Shown one piece after another: positions 48,842 through 61,330 of a DNA stretch of 64,000 nucleotides (position 1 is its first letter; every line of letters starts with the position of its first letter). The notes under the pieces were generated by a model that was given only the letters and a program-made list of their open reading frames with translations, was not told the origin of the DNA and made no database searches. A program made the translations under genes and the position numbers. The DNA lies in contig NC_087157.1 in the NCBI RefSeq assembly GCF_035594125.1, positions 7,011,001 through 7,075,000 on the forward strand, written 5' to 3'. The stretch is from Scylla paramamosain (Eukaryota > Arthropoda > Malacostraca > Decapoda > Portunidae).

Positions 48842-49033
48842 GTGTTAAGTAGAACCTTCCAGTCTCACTTATTCTCAATTTTGACTTACGATTGAGAGAG
48901 AGAGAGAGAGAGGAGAGGAGCAGAGAGGAAGAGAGAGAGAGGAGAGAGAGGAGAGAGAGGAGATGGCGAGAGGAGAGAGAGAGAGAGAGAGAGAGAGCGA
49001 GAAGAGAGAGGAAGAGAGAGAGAGAGAGAGAGC
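48757..49033. repeat. (CT)n and interrupted (GA)n, complementary
   Basis: (CT)n at 48757-48838 and (GA)n with GGA, GCA and CGA breaks at 48893-49033, about 55 bp apart. Confidence 0.94.
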
Positions 49034-49224
49034 TAGACAGAGACAGACTGGTGCAGGATATTGGAAAGGGCAGATAAAGGCTTAAATAATTCATTCACGT
49101 GGAGTCAAAAAAAAAAAGGAAAGGTGAGCATGGTAAAAATAAATAGCGACTGGGTGCGAAGAGGAAAGGGAAAGGTTGAGAGGAAGAGCGAGAGGATTGG
49201 AGAGACAGTGTTAAGGAAGCACTA

Positions 49225-49712
49225 AGGAAGGGCTGGATTCTTCACGGGTGCAAGTCAACCAAGGGAAAAAAAAAAAAGTGTTGTTGTTCTGCCTCTTTCT
49301 GAAAAAGTTGAGTATACACAAGAGTCTATAATGAGGTCAAAATTACTTTTCGGAAAGATGATAGGAAGTAAGTCAAAGAAAAATGTAACAGGTGGATTTT
49401 TAAAGGGTGCAAGTCGACTAAGGGGAAGAATACGTACTGTTGTCTCTCTCTCCCCTCCAAAAAAAAAAAAAGAAAAAAAAAGCAAAGAAGAGAGCACATA
49501 ATGAGTTCAAAATCAGTTTTCAGGAAGGTGGTGGTTAAAAGTAAGTCAAAAGTAAAATACAAAAGCTGGATTTTTCATGGTTGCAAGTCGACTGCGGGGA
49601 AAAAAAAAAAAAGTTTGCTATTTTCCCTCTTCCCAAAAACATAATTATATGAGAGTCTATAATGAGGTGAAAATTAGATCCCGGAAAGATGGTGAAAGGG
49701 TAAAGGAAAAAC
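49225..49712. repeat. ~160-175-bp minisatellite, 3 copies
   Basis: 'gctggattYttcaYggKtgc' or a variant followed by 'aagtcRac' starts near 49232, 49391 and 49565. Each copy then has an A-run, a C/T-rich segment, 'gagtctataatgagg' or similar, and 'ggaaagatg'. The repeated A-runs inside copies vary in length. Confidence 0.88.
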
Positions 49713-50224
49713 AATTACAGTTCATGATTGAATACTAAATCACATGCTGGTGAAGACGAAAATTAATATGAATAACTGAAAACGCTTTATTTTCATGTAT
49801 TATTATTATTATTATTTTTTTTTTTTTTCATCTCATTGAACCCACCGCACCGTACCGTACTCCCCTTCCATTGTTCCGCGCCGCTGCCGCCACGCCAATC
49901 ATCAATGCACATCTGTATTCGCCAATAATTACAGCACACGTAATGGAAGCGGTTTTAACGGCCCAACAATTCTATTAAGTGGAAGGGAATTTTTCATCTC
50001 ACCGCGAATACAACACCACATAGACATATACTGAAATAATGCGACATAAAACCTATTCATCCGTGACAAATTCACATTAACTCTATGATTTGAAAAGAGG
50101 TACTTTGGTATTATGTAATGGTTCTTTTTATAATGCCGCTATTGATACGACAACAAAGGTTAGTGTGTGATTTCTGGTAATTACCTTGCCAGGCTTCCAT
50201 TTGATGCTGACGTCATGAATTAAA

Positions 50225-50592
50225 GCAACGTCAATACAGAGAGTTAGGCAATCACGTTAATTTAAATGGTGTAAAATTAGGTGCGTTAATAAGGGTTACA
50301 GAACAGCGGTTATTAGTGTTGCAGAATCACGTCAATTAAAAGGTACGGTTAAATTCCGTTAATTAATAGGTATTGCAAAATCTCGTCATTTAATAGGTAC
50401 TGGAAAACCTAGTCAATCAATAAGTGTTACAGGGTCACGTCAATTTAATAAGCGTTGCAGGAGCATGTCAAAAAAAAAAAAATGCATTACAAAACCACAT
50501 TCATTAAAGCATGTTGGAAAACCCCGTCAGCCTATGAGATGTAGAACCACGTCAATTGATACCCGCTGCAAAAGGACGCCAATTAAGATGCA
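50225..50592. repeat. decayed ~27-bp minisatellite, about 13 copies
   Basis: Approximate unit 'cacgtcaattaataggtgtt' plus 'gcaaaac'. Recognisable copies include those near 50328, 50355, 50382, 50409, 50436, 50493, 50520 and 50545. An A-run near 50470 breaks one copy. Divergence between copies is high. Confidence 0.8.
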
Positions 50593-50599
50593 TATGTGT

Positions 50600-51860
50600 G
50601 GATGCTTAGCTATAGATGAACTAAGGCACAGCGGTGGGACTTGCATCACATGGAACCAGACCACCAGGAATATGTTTGCAAATTAGCTCTGAACGGAAAA
50701 ACGCCTTGAAATCATGCTGAGGTCCCAAAATCAGTCAATAGGCCAGTCAAATTATCAGTAAATGAATAAACAAATTAATAAATAGATAAAGAAACAAATA
50801 AAGCTACAGGTTCCACATAATTGGTGGTCTGTGAAATACGAACACAGAGACAACGACAATCGAATGGTCTCGTAAAAACCAAGCTCCTTTCCCCATCACT
50901 TACCCTCTCAGGCCTGACTAATCTGTAAAATATGGACACACTAATGAAGGGTTTTATAAATATTAAGTCTCTTTGGACGCAACCTGTCCCCATAGGCCTA
51001 TTCGGTACTAATTACTTACTTTCACTCTCAGCCATACGTTAATTACCTACTTTCCTTTCATGTTTTTCTTTTTTCTTTTTTTTTTCGGCCAAGCTGCTTT
51101 ATTTATTTTTCACCCCTGCAGCTGCCACATGGATAATGACAGGAAATTAACGGCTTTTTCACGAGGGCAAGTCTGGACGATTACTGAGTGAGAATAAAAC
51201 TAGAGCCGCTTAGTGTTTGACCTCCTGGATTATTCGGTAGAGTTTCAATTTTATTATTAAAACTTGCTCCTCACCATCTCATCAAGCTTGAGGTGTAGCA
51301 GCAGCAGAGTCAAAGGGATAATAAACGAGAGAGGAAATGAAGCAGAAATAATAAAAGTTAAGGAACAAAAGGTATATAATATTTGGTTTAATATATATTG
51401 AAGCAGATTTTACTCTTCCGTGTCTAAGGTATAAGGTTTTTCTTTTCCTTTTATTTCTGTATTTTATTAACTTATCCGTCTGCGTGTTTTAAATTTGTCT
51501 CCCAATACTTAGGCAATGTCAGTTGTTTATAAGTAAGAAGTTTACTATATTCCACGGTAAACTTTTCCAGATTTGGTTAAGTTTGACTCATTACTGCTGG
51601 TGTTGGATAAATATGAAACTAGGTATGGTGAACAAAAAAAAAAAAAAAAGGGGGAATCAAAAACCTGCCCTTCTTAAATTAATGTTTCAGTGCATCTCTT
51701 CGGAGCAACTACAGAATAGACAAACTCAACTAAATGTAAAAAAAGTATAAGTAATGACAGAACTACTCCACATATCTCCTAACCAAACACGTTCTTTCCT
51801 GAATCAATACGTGACGCAAGCAGACGTGGATTTCTAAAAGCCATCTAGTGAATTAATTAC
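50600..51860. other. unique AT-leaning stretch, no recognised gene
   Basis: This is among the longest microsatellite-poor stretches in the window. It has short A- and T-runs only. Frames of about 70-75 codons show no domain. No gene, RNA or mobile element is recognised. Confidence 0.4.
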
Positions 51861-51870
51861 ATACCTACCG

Positions 51871-52158
51871 ATTCGCGTCGCTATTTTTGGCTTTCCACTT
51901 CTCCTCTACCCACCAAGAGGTCTAGTCCCGTTGAACATTAGACACGCCTCTATTTTTAACCATCCATTTCTTCCTTATGCACCAACGGGTCTACTCCAGT
52001 AGTATATTTAGCACATGTCTATTTTTTAACTTTCATTTCTTCCCTATGCACCAACAGGAAGGATCTAGTCAGTCGTATACATGGCACGTCTCTATTTATG
52101 GCCTCTACTTTGTTCTTTCACTAACGGGTCTAATCCAGCAGTATATTTAGCACGTCGA
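51871..52158. repeat. ~70-bp minisatellite, 4 copies
   Basis: Unit starts at about 51871, 51943, 52012 and 52085, with a fifth start at 52151. Shared words: 'cacgYctctattttt', 'catttcttcc', 'caccaacgggtct', 'agtatatttag'. Confidence 0.87.
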
Positions 52159-52535
52159 CGAGTGCATATTGGGGCGCTGGCATCCGGCACACGCAGGGTA
52201 CCTCACGCGTGTATAGAGAAAATGAACAGACGGACTATCGCCTCGTGGATGCAGTAATGCCGCTCCAAAAATAGTATTATCGTGATGATTAATATTACGC
52301 ATTAGTAACATATGAATGGTTATCATGGCGTAATTGCCGGATGTCGCTGTTTGGACAAAATTAATGCACTCACGGAACGCATGCACGCACGCACGCAACA
52401 CACATATACAGATGAGCATATAAATACCCATATACGAGTACATATATAAAGAGAAGCAGATAGATGAACAAATAAATATGAGATAAAAAAAATGTACATA
52501 GATAAGTAGACAATGGTGGATGGAGGTAAAATAGA

Positions 52536-52540
<5 letters not shown>

Positions 52541-52618
<78 letters not shown>
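52541..52618. repeat. (GA)n microsatellite
   Basis: Uninterrupted. Confidence 0.97.
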
Positions 52619-52620
<2 letters not shown>

Positions 52621-52746
52621 AATCCAAGTCATATCATTCCTGCCCACGCGCACGTACTCAGAACACAATAATATGAAGTACACAGGTTTCTATAAAATAC
52701 TATATATAATGTTATATTAGCACGCTCAGTTCCTGCAGCATAGAAA

Positions 52747-52774
52747 CACACACACCCACACATACACACACACA

Positions 52775-52843
<69 letters not shown>
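52747..52843. repeat. (CA)n microsatellite, ~97 bp
   Basis: CCC and CAT breaks in the 5' third. Confidence 0.97.
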
Positions 52844-52845
<2 letters not shown>

Positions 52846-53116
52846 TCCTCCCCACCTCTTACCTTGATCTGCAATCTTCTTCCTACGTTACTTTTTTTTT
52901 ACCGAGTTACCTTCATCAACTCCACTTCATACAAGTATATACACTCAGCGAGACTAAGCTTACACTGCTCTCCTAATAACCTTCTTCCCAGCTACCTTCG
53001 TGTCCTTGCTTCCTGTCCCCTGGCTTCATTTGTAACTCAACATTATTATAACCAATGATACTACTAGCGATGAGTGGAAGGTGAAGAGAAGCATGAAAGG
53101 CTTTGGCAGACAGATG

Positions 53117-53290
53117 CTGGTATTCAGAAACTCTTTGCTCTCTCTCCCCCACGACTAATTTCAATTTAGTTGGGTTATCAAGAGTATTTCTCCTCTTAAT
53201 AATGCATGAATATTGTTGACCTGTCACTAGAACTATAAGAAACAGCCTTGAAAACTCTTGTTACTTCAAGTAGAGCCTTCTGAAAATAAT
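53117..53290. repeat. dispersed repeat family, copy C
   Basis: Shares, in the same order as copies A and B, 'gtattcagaaactc', 'gtcactagaactataag', 'agccttgaaaactc' and 'ttacttcaagtagagcc'. About one unit of the 69-bp array is present. Alignment is by eye and the boundaries are approximate. Confidence 0.55.
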
Positions 53291-53325
53291 CGAGATGGTG
53301 CCAGAAAAGCTCCAGAGTATTATCC

Positions 53326-53356
<31 letters not shown>

Positions 53357-53362
53357 CACACA

Positions 53363-53393
<31 letters not shown>

Positions 53394-53394
53394 G
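53326..53394. repeat. (GACA)n(CA)n compound
   Basis: GACA tetranucleotide changing to CA with one CAT break. Confidence 0.95.
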
Positions 53395-53646
53395 AATGAC
53401 TGTACCCTTTTCCCCATATTAAGTCATTTCCAATTAACTTTTTTCCCTGCTCTAAATCTCACTCACAAGGGATAAAGTTTTCTATCAATTAAAAAAGAAA
53501 TATTCCTAATTTTAGACTACGGGCCAAATGAACAATTTAATCAGTCAATTATTTTATCAACTAATTAATAAACAAAAGGCGGCGCTTATCTCAACGATGG
53601 ATCAACGTTTACAATTTCCCAGCAGCAAGTTTCCTCATTTATATCC

Positions 53647-53648
<2 letters not shown>

Positions 53649-53724
<76 letters not shown>
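53649..53724. repeat. (CT)n microsatellite
   Basis: Uninterrupted. Confidence 0.97.
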
Positions 53725-53725
<1 letters not shown>

Positions 53726-53844
53726 AAGTGTTTATGTGTGTGTGTAGCAACAGAGAATAGGAAAGTCCCACAGTATTCTCCTATGGCACGTATACAGCAT
53801 CCCCTTTAGTAACACTGCAAATATGTCTTCTGAAGAAGAAAAGG

Positions 53845-53903
53845 AGGAGGAGGAGGAGGAGGAGGAGGAGGAGGAGGAGGAGGAGGAGGAGGAGGAGGAG
53901 GAG
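53845..53903. repeat. (GGA)n microsatellite
   Basis: Pure GGA. Confidence 0.97.
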
Positions 53904-53973
53904 GGAAAAGCCATATTTATAACCCCTTAAGATAAGAACATGAATGAGGCTTCGACAGAAAAAAAAAACAGGA

Positions 53974-53977
53974 CACA

Positions 53978-54037
<60 letters not shown>
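53974..54037. repeat. (CA)n microsatellite
   Basis: One CAT break. Confidence 0.96.
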
Positions 54038-54039
<2 letters not shown>

Positions 54040-54245
54040 TCTCTTGAATGTACATATCCGTAAAAAGAAATGTTGCAGGCTTTGGTATATTTTATCATCA
54101 ATATGTGAACTGTTTATTTTGTTCCCTATGGAGGTGTTGCTTATTGAATTAATCTAAAAAAAAACTAGTATCGTAAATATCATTCGTGTCACTTTATTGT
54201 GTTTGGACCAATAACCTTTCCAATCTTAACTCTAAAGCCATTAAT

Positions 54246-54248
<3 letters not shown>

Positions 54249-54283
<35 letters not shown>
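54249..54283. repeat. (CA)n microsatellite
   Basis: Pure CA. Confidence 0.95.
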
Positions 54284-54289
54284 ACATTA

Positions 54290-55780
54290 TACTGAACAAA
54301 TACAACTCCGCAAAAAACCACTCGCTATACCACGCAAACACAAACACAAGCAACACTACATCATGCAAATCCAAACACCGCTCGACACTTGCCGATACCG
54401 AAGACACGAGGGATCGACAAACCTGCCAAGTCGCTTACGGTCCCCGACGGTCGAATGGCAGACACAATCATTAGTTTACTTACGTATTATAATTATATTT
54501 TCACCATTGTATTAAACGTCGTAATAAAACAGCCTTAATAGCCCAAGTGACCAGATTAATGGGTTCACTGCCGCGAGTTAATAACAAAGATGCAAAGAAA
54601 ATGTTGGTCCATTTTAACAATGAACTAGATTTTTTTTATATTTCTTTCATTTTTCTTCAGTTTAATTCACTTCCTAATGACTACTATTCCGGAAATTAAC
54701 TTCCAGATGAAGAGAAATAACGTTTAAATATATGGAAAGGATGGAAAGATCAAATATATTTCGTTTCATTTTTTTTTTTTTTTTTTAGGTCACGCGCATC
54801 ATTTAACAGCAACGCGTTATTATATTAGGTGAGAGTAATAAAGAACGATGATCCATTACTAATTTTTTACAAGGATCAAATTTTAATACAGTCTGAACCA
54901 GAAACACTACAACTCCGATGCTTCCTGCAGACGAGAGTAATATGACCTGACAGAGGAAAGGCAGAGGGAAGACGTTCCTAAATTTTAATATAGACCAGTT
55001 CACTATTACAGGCAGTTTCGAACTTTATAAAATCATCTAATCAGTCAAAATAGATAAAACATAATTTTATGAGATGAATAACGAGAGGTGATCTAATAGT
55101 CCTTTGATCACGAAAGATTTCATTCTTAACTTAATTAGATCCTACATTGTTTCAAAATAAGATCAAAGTAATATCACGGTACTAAAGTGTTGCGGTGAAG
55201 AGCAAGAAGACATTACACGGGTGACACACAGTAAAAAAAAACACACTTCATATTCTATTCAAGAAGTGTTTTAAGTCTAAGGAGTCTTCACGTCTAATTT
55301 CTCACCAGCGCCCTGTATTATTAAAGGACAATTTATCACGACAGGCCTTCCCTCCCCAGTGCTGGCTGTCACCTGGGCGAGGCAAGGCACGGTGATGGGG
55401 CGTTTTTGCACGTGTAATGAGGGTGAGAACGAGGTGATTGCAGCTCATTACTGACAACACGCCTTCATTAATCTATCAACACCAAAACCCCGCACTGTAA
55501 CTCAACGACTCGTCTTACCTGCAGCACCCACACACGCCTGCCTGCCACCTTGCCATTTCTTCACACTCCCTTGAAACTGCATGCATTGGAAGGAAAAACA
55601 GGACAGGAGGTGAGGTAAGAAAACATAACTGATTATATCTGAATTAATATTATGTTTTTCTCTCCAGAGATTAATGACACCGTTGATTAATTAGTGTTCC
55701 ACCACGCACACCCGTCTATATTTACCTGCAAGGACGACTCAGTGAACGATATGGTACCCCAGAGATGATACGAGGGTAGG
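54290..55780. other. long unique AT-leaning stretch, no recognised gene
   Basis: Microsatellite-poor apart from T-runs near 54770-54786. I found no domain, LINE tail or splice pair. Confidence 0.4.
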
Positions 55781-55798
55781 GTTGTATCCTGATTATAC

Positions 55799-55836
55799 GT
55801 GGTGGTGGTGGTGGTGGTGGTGGTGGTGGTGGCGGT
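55799..55836. repeat. (GGT)n microsatellite
   Basis: Short GGT then degenerate GTT. Confidence 0.93.
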
Positions 55837-55983
55837 GGTAGTGGTAGTCGAAGTAGAGTAGCAGTAAGTGCTATTGTTGTTATTGTTATTGTTGTTATTA
55901 TTGATTCCCGCAATGTTACCAACTTTTATAAACTATGCAAATATTGGTGGCTCTGCGCAACATTACTCGCCTTCTGCAGTTTG

Positions 55984-55984
<1 letters not shown>

Positions 55985-56015
<31 letters not shown>

Positions 56016-56090
56016 GAACAACAATAACAATAACAACAACAACGACAACAACAACAACAACGACAACAACAACAACAACAACAACAACAA
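55985..56090. repeat. (CAA)n microsatellite, interrupted
   Basis: CAA with AAT and CGA variants. Confidence 0.95.
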
Positions 56091-56265
56091 AGACGTAGAC
56101 GCGTCCCCTCGATGAGTCAGTCCAAAGTGTCACTCTGCTGCCCCTCCCCCTTACCTGCAGTGAGTACCCCACCTGGCTTCACTTCACTTATTCAGGTTAA
56201 CTCGTTGTACCGAAGTGAAGAAAACAACAAAGAACAAACAAAGACCACGCGTACTGATTGGCTTA

Positions 56266-56268
<3 letters not shown>

Positions 56269-56332
<64 letters not shown>

Positions 56333-56346
56333 ACACATACACACAC
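56269..56346. repeat. (CA)n microsatellite
   Basis: Two CAT breaks near the 3' end. Confidence 0.96.
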
Positions 56347-56429
56347 GAAATCAATAACCATCCTCAACTCTTTTCTGGAAGGGATAAGATTCCAAACTTT
56401 CCAGGATGTAGGTTCAGTTAATTCCTAAT

Positions 56430-56800
56430 CCTCCTCCCTTCCTCCCACCAGCTGTTATTTCTCTTCCCTTCATACACGCCTTAAATTCCTTCCTTCACAA
56501 ACATCCTCCCTTCCTCCCATCAGCTGTTTCTTCCCTTCCTCTCTCTTCAAACACCTTCATTTCCTTCCTTCAAACACCTTCCCTTCCTCCCATCAGCTGT
56601 TCCTTCCCTTCCATTCTTCAAAACACCCATTCTCTTTCCCATTTCAAACCCCACCTTCCCCTCCCCTCTCACACATTCCCTCTCTTCCTCTCATAAGACA
56701 CCATTGCCTTCCTTCTCCCAGACACTCTTTCCCTTTCTCCCTTGACACATGCTTTCCCTTCCACTCTTCACACGCCCCTTCCCTTCCTCCCTTCACAAAC
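56430..56800. repeat. ~74-bp C/T-rich minisatellite, 3 clear copies plus decayed tail
   Basis: 'ccttcctcccatcagctgtt' (with 'acc' for 'atc' in the first copy) recurs near 56438, 56509 and 56582. The text beyond 56620 keeps the CCTTCC/CACAC style but is too decayed to phase. Confidence 0.8.
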
Positions 56801-56993
56801 ACTGACCTGCCAAAAGGAGGAAACTTGTTGTGGTCAGAAAAATTATTTACCATTTTCCTGAACCTCTTTCCTCTAACTCCCTCTTTCATCCTCTCTTTTG
56901 CTTCCTCATAGTCATTCCTTTTGCTCCTTTGATGAACAATTTTTTAGGGTCTTTAAAGGTGTCATTAAAGAAAAAACGAGGGTGAAGTGATTC

Positions 56994-57094
<101 letters not shown>

Positions 57095-57213
57095 GTGTTG
57101 TTGTTGTTGGTATTGCCGCTTTCCCCCCTACTTTTTTCTCTCTCTCCTTGTTGAAATTAATAACATTCCAACGTGAACTTTTCCTTTTATGGGCCTGTCT
57201 AGGGTCGGTTTAT

Positions 57214-57320
<107 letters not shown>

Positions 57321-57407
57321 AATGTGTCAGCCATTAGTATATGGATGAGAAACCAATATACGTAATGTACGGAGAAGGGTGGGGGGGAATGACGTAACGA
57401 TTTTGCG

Positions 57408-57410
<3 letters not shown>

Positions 57411-57485
<75 letters not shown>
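57411..57485. repeat. (CA)n microsatellite, ~75 bp
   Basis: Complementary to the GT tract at 56995-57094, about 317 bp upstream. Confidence 0.97.
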
Positions 57486-57487
<2 letters not shown>

Positions 57488-57611
57488 AGACTGATTTATA
57501 GATAGATAATTTATTGACCACAGCAAACAAAATAATAATGATCACCTCACATATCACATACTATAGCTTAAAAATTTTAGTGTTACCATCCATCATACAT
57601 CCACAGTCCAT

Positions 57612-57612
<1 letters not shown>

Positions 57613-57703
<91 letters not shown>

Positions 57704-57704
57704 A
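57613..57704. repeat. compound (CT)n(CA)n
   Basis: (CT)n at 57613-57679 changing directly to (CA)n. Confidence 0.97.
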
Positions 57705-57942
57705 TATGAGGTGTAGCTCCTCTCACTGACATTTCTAGTTGCTTAATGGTTCGCTCAAAGGCAATTAGTTGGCACGCCGGCACATAACGTCAAGATATTG
57801 AAAAGAGAACGTGAAAGGTGAAGCTGCAGCGTAATACAAAAATTGCCTCCCACTCTCAAGAGGACGTTGCTTTTACATCCTCTTTTACATATTCATAAAA
57901 AGAAATTCCTGTAAACCTTTCTATTCCCTATTGACTCGAGTG

Positions 57943-58000
57943 AGGAGGAGGAGGAGGAGGAGGAGGAGGAGGAGGAGGAGGAGGAGGAGGAGAAGGAGGA
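57943..58000. repeat. (GGA)n microsatellite
   Basis: Pure GGA to about 57990, then GAA breaks; GGA-rich text continues to 58160. Confidence 0.95.
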
Positions 58001-58502
58001 AGGGGACAAACATGAGGAATAAAGCGTGGTGAAGCAAGAGAGGGAGGAGGAATAAAGTGTGGTGAAGAGGGAGGAGAAGTACGATGTCGAATAAAGTAAG
58101 CTGGAGGATGAGGGTAAGGAGAAGTGATGTATGCTGGAGGAGGAGCAGGAGGAGGAGGGGAAAAAAAGTAGCGGCACAAGACGGGTAGAAAAAAAAAAAG
58201 AGGAAGATGAGAAAAATCAACTTCCGGTGACAGAAAGAACGAAGAGAAGGCGAAGACAAAGGGGACGAGAATAGAGTCTTCATTAAGCAAGGGACTTAAC
58301 ACCTTTCAGGCCAACATAACACCTAAAGGGAACATGCCTGCCCTCAGCTCCTCATCCCCTTCACTGCTCTTAGAAAGTACTCACCTGTGAACCTTTCCCG
58401 TAGGCGTGCACTCCCACGCTTACCTGGAGGGGAGAGAAAGGTAATGAGTCAACTCTCTGACTGGTAGATTCTTCTTCTCATAACCGCCTACAGCTTATAG
58501 AC

Positions 58503-58735
58503 ATGAACTAGTCTCGTGAATAGTCTCCTGAATAGTCTACACAAGTTTCTTAAGTAGTCTTTTCAACAGTCTCTTAAATAGTCTAGACAAATCTCTTACA
58601 TAATCCTAAATACAGTCTCTTAATAGTATCTTAAATAGCTTACACAAGTTTTGAATGGTTCCTTAAATACTCTAGATAAGTCTTGTAAATAATCTCTTGA
58701 ACAGTTCCATAGTCTAGATAAGTTAACTTCCCAAT
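58503..58735. repeat. decayed minisatellite of 'agtctcttaaat' units
   Basis: 'aatagtct' or 'agtctctta' words recur at irregular spacing through the segment. A longer phrase, 'aaatagtctagacaa' or similar, returns at about 58534, 58576, 58635 and 58667. It suggests short units of about 16 bp in a higher-order pattern. Confidence 0.7.
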
Positions 58736-58739
58736 CTCT

Positions 58740-59352
<613 letters not shown>

Positions 59353-59764
59353 TCTCTAAGGAGTTATGGACTGGAATATCTAAGGGACATGAAATAAAAA
59401 AAGGCTTAAGAAAACACTCCAAACAAACTCTGTCTTTCATTTTGACCAGCGGGAAAGAAAAAGAAATCACCACGATTAGGTGAACATATAACACAAAGAC
59501 ATGGGCACAGACAGTATGACAACTTGAACACGCTGATATAAAGCAGGAAAGAGAAATACGTGGAGGGATTTGATGTTTCATGTGTAAAAAAAGGCAGCTG
59601 ATAAAGATGAGTGGAGAAGATAAGGTACTGGAATTACTGAGACTGTAAGATGATAGTGATGATGATGATAATGATTAGAATGGTGATTGTGATGATGATC
59701 GTTCATTAATTTCCTTATTCGCTCTTCTCTACTATAAACTACCACATTTTACAGTTACGCAACC

Positions 59765-59767
<3 letters not shown>

Positions 59768-59802
<35 letters not shown>

Positions 59803-59807
59803 ACACT
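59768..59807. repeat. (CA)n microsatellite
   Basis: One AAAC break. Confidence 0.95.
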
Positions 59808-60056
59808 ATAAGCAATCGAGCATACACGTAACTTAAAACAGATAACGAATATGACTGATTTCATATATTTCTCATCTTTCTCTCTACAAGACTGAAAAAA
59901 ATAAATGAATAAATAGAAAAGCTATTCATGTAGTAAAAAAGTGCACTGGCTCACGTATGGAAACAGGAAGACACCGATACAGAATGAATAAAACATGTGA
60001 CTCAGTTCACTTCCTGTTTTCTATGCTAACGAAACCACCAACTTTTTCAATTAACG

Positions 60057-60065
60057 GTGTGTGTA

Positions 60066-60156
<91 letters not shown>
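60057..60156. repeat. (GT)n microsatellite, ~98 bp
   Basis: Short GTAT lead-in. Confidence 0.97.
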
Positions 60157-60157
<1 letters not shown>

Positions 60158-60202
60158 CTTACAAATATAAAACCCCCAACTTCTTCGATATAATGTAATG
60201 AA

Positions 60203-60206
<4 letters not shown>

Positions 60207-60289
<83 letters not shown>

Positions 60290-60353
60290 TGTCTGTCTGT
60301 CTGTCTGTCTGTTATGCGTGTGTATGTGCGTGTGCGCGTGTGTGTGTGTGTGG
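60207..60353. repeat. compound (GT)n(GTCT)n plus degenerate GT
   Basis: (GT)n at 60207-60287, GTCT tetranucleotides to about 60311, then GTGC/GTAT variants. Confidence 0.96.
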
Positions 60354-60469
60354 GTCCGGCCGGTCAATACAGTGAGCCCTGACGGTGTGGCGGCGGCAGT
60401 GGCGAGGCAGCGGGCGGCACTCACGCAGGGACCCGGCACACCACGACACGGCTCACGATAATTTATTAT

Positions 60470-60630
60470 GACGGCCGATGATGGTGATGATGATAGTGAC
60501 AACAGACAATGACCAATAATGACAAACGATAATGATGGTGATGATAGGATGATGATGATTGTGTAGATAGCTAACAATGAGCAATAATGACCGGCTGTTC
60601 TTAGGTATTAATGATATTGACAGCTGACGA
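60470..60630. repeat. degenerate (GAT)n/(AATGA)n region
   Basis: GATGAT and 'caataatgac' words recur irregularly. Confidence 0.8.
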
Positions 60631-60950
60631 TTGATGAGTGATGATTTATATACCACTTATCTAGGAACACTCAGGATAATATGGCAAGGTCCTGCTTATT
60701 ATACCCTCTTGCTTATTTCACTTCCTCGCAGCATCAGTCAGTACTTTTTCAGGAACTCATTTGACATTACGCACATATTTCACAGTTTTCCCGGATTCCT
60801 TTCTGAACCGGAGTGGCGTGTTCCGTTTTTTTTTTTTTTTGTCTTTTTTTTTTTGTCTTGTTTATTGTTTTACCCTGAATTCCAATTTTCTAATCTTCGG
60901 TCAGACTATTTTTTACGCGTAAACAAAAAAAAAGTAAAACAAATTGAATG

Positions 60951-60952
<2 letters not shown>

Positions 60953-60981
<29 letters not shown>
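60953..60981. repeat. (CA)n microsatellite
   Basis: Short CA. Confidence 0.95.
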
Positions 60982-60985
<4 letters not shown>

Positions 60986-61266
60986 TCAAATAAAAAGTAC
61001 TAACCAATACCCTGACTCAAAATGCCTAAAAAAAAAAAAACACAAAATAAAACGAAACATCCAATTCAAAAACTTAATCGGTTTTCGTCACGCTCAGAAA
61101 GAGAGAGCACCACGGGAAACAAAATGGAGACTCAGGGGATTGTTAATTTATATTCTATTACGAAAATAATTTGTGCTGAGTACGGCATTGCTTCTATTTT
61201 TGGACAGTAGAGACAGGAGAAGGGAAAGGGTTGCTGACTGGGATGACCTGCATACGGGAAGCGTCG

Positions 61267-61268
<2 letters not shown>

Positions 61269-61328
<60 letters not shown>
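61269..61328. repeat. (GT)n microsatellite
   Basis: Pure GT. Confidence 0.97.

Positions 61329-61329
<1 letters not shown>

Positions 61330-61330
<1 letters not shown>

Noticed and set aside
60631..60951. 106-codon plus frame with an acceptor-like 'cacttcctcgcag'
   Set aside because: Contains a T-run coded Phe stretch and no recognisable domain; chance is the simpler reading.
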